Below, in pieces: positions 1 through 12,303 of a stretch of DNA of 64,000 nt (position 1 is its first letter; every line of letters begins with the position of its first letter). The stretch lies in NCBI GenBank assembly GCA_047495785.1, contig JBLDXI010000042.1, forward strand, positions 2,480,001 to 2,544,000, read 5' to 3'. The notes below the pieces were generated by a model that searched no databases, was not told where the DNA came from, and saw nothing but the letters and a program-made list of their open reading frames with translations. The position numbers and the translations under genes are program-made. The DNA is from Lepidodermella squamata. Taxonomy: Eukaryota > Gastrotricha.

Positions 1-3000
1 CGAGGTGACGGTGCCTGCACCATTCACATTCACAACCGCGCCGTGAGACGGCGACGACGCACTTGTAATTGGTCCTAAATATTCACCACCATCCATCTAT
101 AACAAACACACGGAATTCACAATTAGGCAACACATTTTCGAATTAATAAAATCAGTGACTAACGGAATTTCCCGGCGCGAATACCGCGTGCGGAGGCGGG
201 CCGCCTTGAAGCGAGAGAATCACGTGACGAAGCGTGCCGTGCTCGTCGATGACTTGTTGCACCACATGACCAGGAGGAACTTGCAATGGTAGCGGGTGAG
301 GGGGGCCGCTGGGACTGACCATTGGTACTGTAGCTGGACCTAGCAGAAAATCAATAATTCCAATATCAACAAAACATTCATTCAATATTATCGCACATGT
401 CTGGCAGTTAAATTGAAAATAAATAAAGTCTGTGATGTAAACCCATTAATTAAAAAATTGAAACACGCGCGAATTGAAAAAATCCTCCTCAATAATTTTT
501 TCAAGTTGCATCATAATTGATCAATAACAGATATTAGAGATGAGCCGTTTGACATTTTAGCTCATTGAATATATAACAAATTTACCGTTGTAAGGAGGTT
601 CCCGAATTAAGAGCATCACGTCATTATATTTTACGGAAACTCCTAGAAAGGGGAAATAAAATTTGGCTGACGTGTTCACTAGAAAAAATGGACACGTGTA
701 TCATAATATAATGTATCACGTGTTGTTAGTGTAATTATGGGCGTGGTTGCAGCTGCAGGTAGTCTGTAGTAGAAACAATAGTAAAAAAATGGACGCGAGA
801 TTAGCGACCTTTTTTGTATGCGCCGAACCGGCACGTAGGTAATATTTTGTTATTTACTCTCGCTCATTGGTGAACCAAAACGGATGCCAGCATGGGGCAC
901 CCATAGTTGTGGTGGTGGTGGTGGTGGTGGTAAATGGCGCTGCTGTATGTATACTTACACACGCGTAGAAAACCAACATACACACATGCAAGCTAAATGT
1001 TAGGGAAGCAAAAATAAAAGTGGCGGTTTTGTGTGAGAAGACAGCTGCGCGACTCGAAGAACATTCATTTTTAATGCGTCGCTTTTACACCAGTGACTGC
1101 GCTTGTCCTACAAAATTTACGTGGACGAACGAAATAACAAAACTCGACGACGAGGTGCGCGCAAAACATCATCTTTTTCAAGTAAAATTGCAACTAAAAT
1201 AATAATATTGCCGAAATGCCGGTAGGTCAGTACTAAAAACCGCAATATTATACTATAGCAGAAGTGAGTTTAGTAAGACGTAGCAGTAGGAAAAATCGAA
1301 GAAACTTTTTTGAGAATCACGTGCAATTAATGATTTGCTTGACACGCATGCGTAGAGAAAAAAATGAAACGCAGTGTGTATAATAAACAAAACAGACTAA
1401 GGAACACAGAGAGTTGTGTTATCGCTATTATTTTATGAATGATGATGATACTATTGAAGAGCTAGAACAGGGCCGTGATGTAGAGGAACATGTGCTTACA
1501 GCACGTAGCAGAGACGTTGCATTCCTCGTTGTTCGCGCAGTACGTATCGTGCAGCTCCTCCTCCGTGTTCAAATAACCAAGCGCGCGCGTAGCACAAAAG
1601 GAAGCAGCGTATACATGCGACCCGCTTACGTAGAAACACCCTGCTGCAGTAGTAGTGGTGTGCTAGTAAAGATACGCAACGCAAAGCAAGCAAGCGCGGT
1701 AATACCTGTGCGTGTGTGCCACGACGACGAAAGTTTTGTACGAGACACAAAAGATGCGCTGCTGCTGCCAAGTTATACCTACCGTTGTCCACAACAACAA
1801 GGTTCCGTAAGGTTTATCGTCGTCAGCGCGCTGCCTGCTACTATATATATATATATCTATATATACCCATAGCAGCCGCCACCGAGACGTAAAGGCGAGA
1901 GAACTATATATAACTCAATATACCTGCGAGCGCGCTTGTGTATGCGTGTGACATGCCTTCATGCTTGCTTATTTTATACTGCAGTTATGCGACCGCCAAC
2001 AAGCAGGAATGAACTGGAGAGAACAGACGAAGACGGAGAAAGATGAGCACCGGCTAACTAATAATAATAAGACGGCGAACAAAACAAAGCTAAGAAATAG
2101 CAGCAGCGTGTTGGTAATAATAATAATGACGACAAGGTTGTAATAATTTCGCGACGCCAACGCTTCACAAGGCATGACATCTGCTAGCAGCAATTGTAAG
2201 TCGCAACTATCGTGGCTAAGAATTCGAGGTTGAAATTTTTCCAACGAAAAAAAACTCCCACTCAAAAAACAACAACACGCACAATCTATTAAAAAATGTG
2301 TAAATCATCCCCAATATCACGAGCTGAATACAATTTCGTGTTTAAAAATTAATTACCTTGAATATGGTGTACGTCTTCGCCAACTCGAACGTTGAAAATC
2401 ACACCCGGGTTAACATGGACCTGAACGACGTGAGGCATTAAACCGGCGTTTTCATCGCCGTTTTCATCCTTCCCATTCTCGGCATTCGCATCACCACTGC
2501 CGTTTTCGTCGAAGTGTTGCTGTTGAATAGGACCGGTCGGGTAGACCAGGCCCGGGATCATCGGGTACGGCGCCGGCATCGCCATTGCGATAGGCGCGCC
2601 GTAGCCGGTCAGCGGTGACGATGAGTTTGACGAGGGGGCGAAATCTATTGCGACAGGGTTGAACATGGAAATCTCGCCGTTCGCGCCCCGCGTTGGCGCA
2701 TTCGTTCGATGCGCGTACGGGGGGCCGCGAGTCAACCGCAGCCGACGAGGCCGGGTCGCGTTCGAGGGCAGGCGTTGATTCGCCTGCTGAGGGTTGAAGC
2801 CCTTCGTCGGGTAGAACTGCTGCGAGTGGAGTCCGGGTTGGTAGGAGTGGTTAGCCGCGTTAGGGTCGAGGCGGATCGGGCTCGCACTGGTCGAGGTGGT
2901 TGTCGACACCGAAGCAGTAGACTCTTGCGTTTCTTGAGTCGACGAAGATGGGTCAGCAGGTCCGTTTTGTTTCGCTGTGTTCGAATCATCTTCATGAGGC

Positions 3001-3179
3001 CGCCGCTCGGAGCTACTCGACCCACAGGCCGACGAGGGCGAAGTTTGCGACGGCGAATCGGTTGAGGACACCGAAACTGAAGGCGACGACGGTAGGGTGC
3101 CAGGCGCTTGAGTATCTCCGATTATAACATTTTCCGCGCCATTTGCAGGCATGCATTGCAGGAGATCGGCGGAAGACAT
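1..3179 (-). CDS. FNDC3: FNDC3-type protein, N-terminal part (cut by window edge)
   Basis: Three coding exons can be read on the minus strand: 3179-2357, 339-164 and 96-1; the gene continues off the left edge. Exon 1 starts MSSADLLQ and is rich in Ser, Pro, Asn and Thr. It ends with the block VQVHVNPG...HIQG, whose last Gly codon is split by a phase-1 intron. Exon 2 continues GPATVPMVSPSG and VPPGHVVQQVIDEHG. From memory, vertebrate FNDC3A/B carry nearly the same segment (GPAQVPMMSPNG, PPGY...QVIE..GVRR) just before their fibronectin type III repeats. Those repeats and the C-terminal membrane anchor would lie beyond the window. Donor CAAG|GTAATT and acceptor TGCTAG|GTCC support the joint. FNDC3 proteins are ER/Golgi-associated adaptors; that role is family knowledge, not visible here. 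Confidence 0.85.
340..2356 (-). other. Long first intron of FNDC3 with microsatellites
   Basis: This 2.0-kb intron is unusually long for the window. It holds a (TGG)7 run at 910-930 and a (TA)n tract at 1842-1865. Open frames inside it, such as 1414-1872 on the plus strand, show no recognisable domain and run through the TA tract, so I do not call genes here. Confidence 0.6.
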
Positions 3180-6100
3180 TGTCTCGTGTTTATCCTGATT
3201 GATTTATATCTCGATAACGTAACAATTTTTCACTTTAATCAATTATTTAGCTGACGTATCACCACTGCTGAAATTGACGGTTATATTCGTTAGCGATTGG
3301 TGTAGTATTTCTCCATCCGTCACGTCGACGACGACACCAATTTGTTAATTTAGTTATAAAAAATATCTCAACTACTATATATATTGATTATCACGTCTAG
3401 AATCAGGAAATAAAAAACACACAAATATAATATTAAGTAATGAGATTTAAAAAACTGTACCTAATTAACAGTACATTCATTTTTAGAGCACGTACCGAGA
3501 ACTTTGTTTCAATATGACTACTAAGCTTTTTTGAATTATGGTGCGCAGCAGCTGCCGGGCTTTGCGCCGTACTCGAAAAAACCATAGGCGCGCCGTTGAT
3601 GTTGTGCACATTTTGTTAGTTACATTATGTTATTGCGCCACTCAAAAAAGAGATAAAGATCCGGCTGCAAATAAATAATGGCCGAACTGGAAGTTTGTTT
3701 ATGTTGATCACGTATCCGCAGGAACTGGAGCAACAGCATTTGCCGCTTTAAACACACCGCCGTTACCCGTTGGTCAAGACGGGTTGACACTTTAATAGTA
3801 GGCGTAAAAACAAACACCTGATATATCGCGGCCACAAAATGACCATTAGCCTCCCACGATTAATAGTACCTGGTCGCAATGATTAACGTCACTCACAAAC
3901 AATTTTCCGATATATTATATCGCTCATCATCAACATCAGTTTGAAAAATAATGAATCACAGCGCGTCACAAACCGTGTTGTTGGTTTTGTATGCACATTA
4001 ACCGAATGAAAGAAGCACGTAACGATTGACCTACCATATAAAATAATAAAAGCATTAGCTAGCTACAATACCGCCTACAAACAGCATCGATGTGACAATA
4101 TACACGAATACACACACGCATCTATATATGTATGTATAAATATATACATCATATTCCTATATATATATATATATATATATATTGTATGCGTATAAGCGCC
4201 GCAAATGTGCATGACGTGGTTTGTGCCCGAGTGTATTGCGGAAAAAGAGTAGGCGGCGAGAGCCGCGCGACGAAAATCGATTGATTTCGTCTTCTAATCG
4301 TAAACTCTTCCAAAGCAAAGTGCTTGTGCTTTATGGAGCGCGTAAACGCATAATATATATAGCAAGAACGTGCGTAAAAATCCACGCGAAGATTTTCGAC
4401 AGCTGAAAGATTCAAGACTCGGATTTTCAACCAGGCGGAATCCAAAGTCGCGGCAAATTGCAGCTTGAAATCGTCAAATCATGATTCATAATTAGCGGGC
4501 GCAAACAAATCTGAATGAGATTATGAGCGCTATGAGATCCAAAGCTCATTCAAAGTTTGATCGAAAAATCAAGGACTTTTTACTTGAAAGAAAACTATTT
4601 ACCAGCGGAAGTGATTCAATTCCATAACTTTGTTCAATAATCACGAGTAGACTACGAGAAAATCATGAAGGCTGACAGTTCACTTGAGCGTAGCTCACGA
4701 TCTAACACGTTTCGGCTACTTCCAATTTAGGTTGTGGTAGTTTTGTTCAATTAGAAGAATTCGAATAAACAGCTGGGCATATGATGAATTAAGAAGGGTT
4801 GTTGTAATCGCATCTCGAATCTCACTGCAAATAATATATGTAATAAAATTTTAAAACAAATACACGGAGCGATGGAATCGGTGAGACCGAAATTAAGAGG
4901 CAACATATGGAAGGAAGAACATCGATGCTTCAATATCAGACAAGATATTCGTTAAAAAAAGTTAATCGCCGGTATCATTTTCTTGAAGATTATGACGTTT
5001 GCTGAAAGTCATGATTAACAGCTCAGATTAAGCTACTTCGAGCCTGGAGTTAAATCGATGAATAGCCTGGAATGATGCAATATTGCAAAGGAGTGTTCTG
5101 ATCCTTTCAAACTTGGCTCCGTGAATATGACAAAAAGGATAACGTTGCACGAATCTTTCCACCGATAGCGCCTAGTCAGGCATTTAATATCAACTCCTTT
5201 GCCAACAAAATGTTAGCCCATTTCGGATTTAATAAAAAATTCTACAGCTGATACTTTTTTGAAGCAAAAGGTGGTCTTGATGATCAACTGACATGGATAT
5301 AGGTTGATACTCAAAGCAGAATTGTCAAGAAGTATTAGACTGACTGTAAAGAAAGAATTTGAATGGTAATATTTAGCAATAGCATAGCGCAATAGTAATT
5401 CACGCAAAATATCAGTGTTAACTCGGATCATTACTTGGTATCCACAAGTTTCAACTGCGGGCAACGTCCGCTAAATACAGATGATGAAGTCAATGCTCTC
5501 GCAGGCTCTAGATTAAGCGCTCAGCTAGCGCTGAAAATATGGTTGCAACTGGATTTAAGGAATCTTACAAGAACAAATTAGTAATCTACGTTGGATAAGC
5601 AGTGAGATCATTAAATCAGCGCGAACGGTTGGAAGGGACAACTGAGTGCAATGGAGACAGCGGAATGGTAATTAAGTACTGAATACTCGAATGACAATGG
5701 ATAATGCACTAGCATTCTCTTTAATAAGATAGGGGATGTTTTCAATTGCACTCTCGTCCTCAGTGTGAGAGAAGGAAGTAAGCCCGAGGTGTCAGATTTT
5801 AAATGCGCACCCCTGAGCTCTGAGCCAGGAGTCAGAGTAGCCAAAACTTCTCATCGTATCATCATATTATAGCATGATGGAAGGAGAGTAAGAGATGCCC
5901 AGCCTCTCGTGATTCTGAGAAAATTATCCACATAACACATATCTGCTGACAAAGCTATTGCTAAGTAAGTATATTCGCTGTGCGCATAGGGATAAAGTTT
6001 AAGTTGGTGTGTTGTATTCGCCAAAACGGCGCGAGCGTCGAGGTCCATGACCTTAAACTTACACGACTGACTACTTGCACTTCGTTTGGCACAAAATAAG

Positions 6101-7372
6101 AAGCCACTAGCGATACCAAAAGTCAATAGCAAGTTGAAAACAGGAAGTGAAAATTGCCCAATTATTCAATGCAATGCAAATCATTTTTTTTAACCACAGC
6201 CATATTAATAAGGCACCGCAATATTATTAACGTATTTGTTAAGGAAAATTTATCAAGCGACGTTTGATGTGTTAATTTTGTGCAGTGAGTAAACCTTCCA
6301 GTAAGACAGGGCATTTCATTCGAGATTTGAGGAAACGATGAATTTTTTTCAAGTCTGAAACAGTACAATTTTAAATGTAGAGTTCGGGAAAAAAACCAAT
6401 AATGTCATGTTTATAACAAGAAGACTAGTTAGGGACGAAGATCCTAACTTCAGACATCTTAACATACTTCATTCACCCGCAGCAAGCTAACGTGTCTCCA
6501 TCTCGGAGAGTAAACTTGTCGCCGCAAAAGGTCGCAAGCAGCCGCCAAAACAAACACAAATAAAATTCGACTTTTCAATTTTTTGAAGTTTATTTAAGCG
6601 CACGCTGAAGGTTAGCTTCATGAATCAATTTTTAATTTTTAATAAATACAGAATAAATATTCCAAAGAAAAATTGCAATATTCCAGGGCTAGAAAATGAA
6701 CGGGTGAGTTGGGGTGGGTGCCGCCTGGACTTGGCGATTCGGGAGGCAGGAGCGTCCAGCATCCGGGGTTTGCCACAGCATCCGGGGTTTGCCAACTCCT
6801 GCATCTCCTCCAGGATCTCATGCCACATGCTGGGCATGTCTAGTTTGCGGCTTTTCCCGATGCTTCTAGTTCGCGCTCGATAATTGCAATGAGCTACGTG
6901 TTTCATAATTGCAATGGCTTGGGCATCTTCTTAGCTCTCAGCAATGGTGGTGGGCAGCGATGCAATATTGTTTGGGCTCAGGGTTAAACTTAAGCTTATT
7001 AAGCTTATAGCCCAATGTTCGTACCAGAATAGATGCATGGTTTAGGATTTAGTGAGCATTCTACCGCCGAGTAGCCTGACTCAATTCCCTAGCTTCATCC
7101 CAGAATTTACTTCCGCTAAATATTATTTATCATATCTGTGAAATGTATGATCGAATTAATAAAAGGGCAAGCCTTTATCGTTTATCGCTAACATCTTGTT
7201 TATCCGCGAATTTCACCCTAGAATTATTTGAGATTCTGGGAACTTCTTACTTGTTCCTTGTTCCTTCTGACATCTGACGAGGCGCCCTTGCTGATATAAC
7301 TGATTCATAACTGCTGATATGCATTTTTGTTTACAAAATTGTCTTATTTTTCAGATTTTATAACCTTGAAAG
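3180..7372. other. 4.2-kb intergenic region between divergent FNDC3 and NHE genes
   Basis: I see no convincing gene. It should contain the FNDC3 promoter and, at its right end, the upstream region of the exchanger. A (TA)n microsatellite lies at 4159-4182. A GC-richer patch at 6690-6880 contains two tandem copies of an 18-bp word beginning AGCATCCGGGG (6758-6775 and 6777-6794). That patch stays open on both strands but matches nothing I recognise and could be a worn mobile-element remnant. Confidence 0.5.
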
Positions 7373-10038
7373 ATGAGTTCGCAGGGAAACATAGATGAGA
7401 CGCTCACGCTGTCATTGTATGAAGAAACAGATAAAAATCATCGATTGGACAACCTGAATCTGTAATATCTTGAAATGTTGAAGATCACTGTTTTAATTTT
7501 TGCTTTACAGTTTCATATACATGATGCTGCTTGTCTTGACCATTCTAACTGCGTGGTTTTTCAAAAACTTCCGAAATCGGTGAGGATCTTATTTACTTCT
7601 CAATTAATTCCGCATCGTTTGATTGCTTTCGTGCTTTAGATATATTCATGAAACTGGCCTAGCCGTAGTCTATGGTTTGTTAATCGGTGTGCTGATTCGA
7701 ACGACATCCCCGTCTTCCGCTACGCCTGGTGTAACTTTCGATGTTTTACTGAATCTTTCAAGGTAGGCTTCGCAAACTTTACTCTTATTATTATTAATTC
7801 TTAACTATTGCCGACAGTCCGTCCTTACCGAAGCGAGTAATTATTCGCACATGTCCTGAGGTGGATGGCATTGCCAATTGTTCCAACTCAAGTGACAGCT
7901 CGTTGAGATATTATGATTATCAGTTTAATCAACAACTGGAGGCTAATCAGAAGCAATCGGATCAACTTGATCTGAATTCCAAGGCAACTTTCGACCCAGA
8001 AGTGTTTTTCAATCTTATTTTACCTGGAATAATATTCAATGCTGGCTATTCCCTCAAAAGACGTCACTTTTTCGTCAATATCGGTGCCATTCTTCTATTC
8101 GCATTCATTGGAACAGCAATTTCTGCTGTAGCAATCGGATCGATTGTTTACGCATTTTGTCAGATTCCGTACTTTGATCGTTTCCATTTCTCATTTAACG
8201 ACGCCATGCTGTTTGGATCTATTGTATCAGCAACTGACCCTGTATCCATTTTGGCGATATTTAATGAGCTTGGCGTTGATGTCGACCTGCACGCGTTGAT
8301 TCTCGGTGAAAGTGTTCTTAATGACGCAGTTGCCATCGTTTTAACAGGAGCAGTCCTGGGGTATAAAAAAGCTGAATTATTAACCGGCGGTGAGGGAGAA
8401 TCCGCAAAAGCTATGGCGATTGGCTCTGCAATCGGAAACTTCTTTGTCGTTTTTCTCGGCGCATTCGCCATAGGAACTTCTACTGCGTTGGTGACAGCTT
8501 TGATCACAAAGTTTACGAAATTGAGAGAATTCCCGATGTTGGAAAGCTCTCTGTTCCTCTTAATGTCATACTCGACGTTTCTGGCCGCAGAGGCAGCTTC
8601 ATTTAGTGGAATCGTCGCGCTATTGTTCTGCGGCATATTTCAGGCACATTACACCTACTACAACTTATCAACAGAATCGAGAACTTCTCTTCGTTACATA
8701 ACCGAATTGCTCAGTTTCTTAGCAGAGAATTTCTGCTTCGTCCAGATTGGCGTCACCATTTTCACGTTTTCCAACCACAATTGGGATTTCTACTTCATTC
8801 TCATCTCGATCTTGGCTATTATAGTCGGCCGAGCTGTGAATGTTTACCCGATCTCGTTTATCATGAATCGATTCGCAAGGAGGAAAATTCCCTTCGCATT
8901 CCAACACATGATGATGTTCGCTGGTTTGAGAGGCGCAATGGCCTTCGCCCTTGCGATCCGAGAAACCTCCACCGATCAGCAGAGAGTCATGTTCAGTACT
9001 ACCCTCGTCCTGGTCATTGTTACAATCATCGTTTGCGGCGCATTAGTCACTCCTATGCTGCAGCTCTTCCACATTAGGGTCGGCGTAGCTCAGCCTCAAC
9101 ATCACGGCGGTTCAGGCCATTCAAGGCATAGAACCGATTCTTCTTCAAATGGTCTCGCTGAAAGTGATGACATGCGACCCAAGCCTACTTCAATTGTGAG
9201 TTTTTTTAAACTATTTCAAGGTTTTGGATTTGTTTATTTTTTGCCTCAAATATTATTTATCACTTTTTTCGCTTGAACCCTAACAATTCTAGGACCATCG
9301 TAAAATAGCTAAACCGAGCCACCTTAACGAATTTACTGCCCTGCAAGCTAACACGCCGTCTGTGATGATTGCTTACGAAGCAACGTCGCCTCCGTCTACT
9401 TCCGTTGTGCGTTTGAGATGAACTCTGTTTGTCGTGCATGTCTGTGCTTTTGGTTGAAAATAACTTCGAATAGAAGCATTGAACTCTTTCCCCTTTACGA
9501 GTCAATTTTCACACCGGAAATTTTCTTGAAGAATGCTAAAGCTTTGAATGTTTTTTCGCAGTTCTACTTACTTTTCGTAATAATGATTTTGTATTTTTTA
9601 ACTCAGGATGAAATGACGATAGTCACCAGTGACTCAGAGGTGATGGATGTGGTTTCGAGCAGTACGACCACGTCTCAACGGCATCGTTACTCATCCAAAC
9701 TTATTCGAGGTTGGAAGAACATGGATTCGCACTTCTTGAAGCCCCTATTCACGCAATGTCGGCCTCTCCTTGAGGATACAATGCCGAAGAATAAAATATG
9801 TCAGTGGATTGCGCGAATTTTGACGACAACTCAGCAATACGAGCAAGGTGGTTTGCCGAGCGAACCAATTCGCCAATTCGGCGTGAACGGGGGCGCCACC
9901 CCATCGCCGCAGCCCAATAACAGCAGTGCGGCGAATGACAATATCAACGATACGGACGACGAGCCGATAATTTTGAGCACTGACTCGCCGAACATTGCCG
10001 GGCACAACGGCTTGAGTGGAACGAGTCAGAAGCGTTGA
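7373..10038 (+). CDS. SLC9A6/7/9: Organellar Na+/H+ exchanger, SLC9A6/7/9 type
   Basis: Six exons (7373-7461, 7511-7579, 7640-7762, 7818-9195, 9293-9406, 9607-10038) give 734 residues. An in-frame TGA lies two codons before the ATG, fixing the start. The protein exchanges Na+ or K+ for H+ across endosomal, Golgi or recycling membranes. Support: a first hydrophobic segment at about 30-48; FDPEVFFNLILPGIIFNAGYS near 150; ATDPVSILAIF near 230; the ion-site motif GESVLNDAVAIVLT near 257; GLRGAMAFALA and a last membrane segment before RVGV near 510. These blocks match vertebrate NHE6/7/9 much better than plasma-membrane NHE1-5. A hydrophilic Ser/Thr/Asn-rich tail of about 220 residues follows. A TTTTTCAG acceptor at 7347-7354 suggests a spliced 5' leader. 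The neighbours are unrelated in function. Confidence 0.93.
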
Positions 10039-11218
10039 TAGCAGTGTAAATAACTATGAAAAATAACTGAAAATTTTGTGTGCAATTAAATCAGAACTCC
10101 CGCGGCCATATGACGCTACTCTAGCAGCCTCAAATTAACACGGCATATGTTGTGCAATCAAGTCGACTTTTGCATTTAAATTGATTTGTTGCCGACACGA
10201 CGAAACAACAGCGTAAAAATCGATTTATCTTTTGTGGTGTTCTTTGTGGAAAAATCGTATTAAAATACGCAGATTCGGCTGATTTTTTTTGTATGTTGTG
10301 ATTGATTTTGATTGATTCACGCCAAGATGAACACAATACTTTGAAAAGGTGATTCATATCGTATGAGTCACCCTGGCGTACTGTCATTTCTGCGGTATTT
10401 CTCGTGGATAATGTTTTATACGTTAAATGTGGCGTTTTAATGGCGACTACAAAGTAGTGTTTCTAGTCTCGCACTCAGTATTTGTAGTTTGTTGCTGTTA
10501 AATGTACCTAAATTTCGATGGTTACACATTGATATTACTACTGTTACTTGTTTTACCATCTTGCCCTGAGATCCTTATACTATTATATTATAAACTACAG
10601 CACATGACACGACTTCATAGACTCGTTCATTCCGCTTATAGTGATACATGACCCTTAGTTATTACTGAAACATCACAAAGGGTAGTTTATTTTATAAAAA
10701 CTAAATGTCCTACGCCAAATAACCAGTGCTTGTTAAAAAAATGTCTGTTTTCATCATTATTTAATATTTTTGTCGACAGCTTTCGGATTGATTGCTTATT
10801 TTTATTGCTGGGCTTGCGCTGGGTCACGCGCGTAAGCCTGTTGTGTAGAGGCAGCATGATGTATTGTAAAAATGAAATTGCAGGTGTTTACAAAAATCAA
10901 CAACATCATCAACTATGCACCGTCCATATATTCATTCATGGTCGGTTTCATTTCAGCCCGCCTCTGTTTGCTCTTTCTGGTGATATCTTCGGCTATTTTG
11001 CTATATGTATAAAATTATGATGAAATGTTATGGTGGTTTTTTGGAAATTTACGTAATGATGTATTGTAATATATTGCATATCTCTAACTGTGACGTTGTT
11101 TACCGCGCGGAAAAAATCAATTTAATTTCAACGAAAAAAGGATTGAGAATCTATGGAAAAAGAGAAAATATTTGAAAATATTTCTTTTTTCTTTTTTAGG
11201 GCAGTTGGGTGTTAAAAA
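10039..11218. other. Intergenic region, no gene seen
   Basis: AT-rich sequence between the exchanger and the Rac-like gene. It should hold the exchanger 3' UTR and the Rac-like promoter. A TTCTTTTTTAG acceptor about 20 bases before the Rac-like ATG suggests a 5' leader splice. Short frames here have no recognisable content. Confidence 0.5.
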
Positions 11219-12303
11219 ATGTCTTATCAGCTGTCTTATCAATACCAATCCTATCAACAACAATCGCAACCGCAACCCGCCGGGCAAAACGGTTTTGCCC
11301 AGGTCCAAACTTCGTCGGCTTCGTTGCGCTATCAGCAACCGCCAGTGGCTAACACGCAGCAAATGATGATGCGAAACGATTATCCAAATGGCCAACCTAA
11401 TGGTCAAAACGGCGGCGATCGGAGACGATCGGGTAACAGCGGGCAGCCTTTTCCTGGCGGACCGGAGCCGCATGCAAATCCGGCGGCCGCGAGTTCAATC
11501 GTCCACCAGTCACCCTCGATTCAAGCCTACCCTGTTAAATGCGTAGTGGTCGGCGATGGTACAGTTGGCAAGACTTGCATGCTCATTTCCTATACAATGA
11601 ACTCGTTTCCGACTACATACGTACCCACTGTGTAAGATTTTTTGCTCAAAATTAATTTATTTTGTTATTAAATTTGTTTTTTTTAGATTCGATAATTACA
11701 CCGCCCAATTGACAGTCGATAGTGTTCGAGTGAATTTGGGTCTGTGGGATACGGCCGGTCAAGAGGACTACGATCGCTTGCGGCCGCTTTCTTACCCGCA
11801 GACGGACGTTTTTCTGCTATGTTTTTGCGTCGTTTCGCCGTCCACTTTCGCCAATGTGACGAGTAAATGGCTGCCAGAACTACGCCACCACTGCCCCGAT
11901 ACGCCTGTTGTCCTCGTTGGTACGAAAATCGATCTAAGAACAGAGTAAGCATTTTGAATTGATTATCAAAAATTAAATTATTGTCGGTAATTGAATTCAA
12001 TAAATTTAATATATTTTTTGAAAATTTATTGATTTTTTGTTTAGTCAAAATGTATTGAATGCCCTGGCGAGATTCAACCAGCAGCCAATAACTAAGGAAC
12101 AAGGCCAAAAACTGGCGCAACGAATTCACGCAACGTGCTATTTGGAATGCTCAGCCTTGACGCAAGTCGGCCTGGCCGCGGTGTTTGAACAGTCAGTTCG
12201 CGCCGCCCTGGCCGAATCCCCCTCGCTCGCCTCGTCGCCGTCGGGCGCAGTCGCCCGAAAACGCGGCCGAACGACGTCGAAACGCGATTGCACGCTGATT
12301 TGA
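11219..12303 (+). CDS. Rac-like Rho-family GTPase with long N-terminal extension
   Basis: Three exons (11219-11631, 11687-11944, 12045-12303) encode 309 residues. An in-frame TAA just upstream fixes the start. Residues 112-119 are the P-loop GDGTVGKT, followed by the effector region YVPTVFDNYT, switch [22 protein letters not shown], the guanine-specificity motif GTKID, ECSALTQ, a basic stretch, and a CAAX box CTLI at the C-terminus. The core is closest to Rac/RhoG/Mig-2, whose members are normally about 190-200 residues. This one carries about 107 extra residues rich in Gln, Asn, Pro and Ser before the G domain. RhoU/RhoV also have extended N-termini, but their switch II differs (CDTAGQDEFDKLRPL). 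It probably signals to the actin cytoskeleton from the membrane after prenylation. Confidence 0.92.

Noticed and set aside
910-930. CRISPR-like or functional tandem repeat
   Set aside because: It is a plain trinucleotide microsatellite without spacers; no CRISPR array is expected or seen in this eukaryotic sequence.
1414-1872. Open frame of 152 codons in the FNDC3 intron
   Set aside because: Composition is odd, it runs into a TA microsatellite, lacks any domain, and lies within an intron of a well-supported gene.
2709-3065. Arg-rich frames antisense to FNDC3 exon 1
   Set aside because: They are shadows of the GC-rich low-complexity coding sequence on the other strand.
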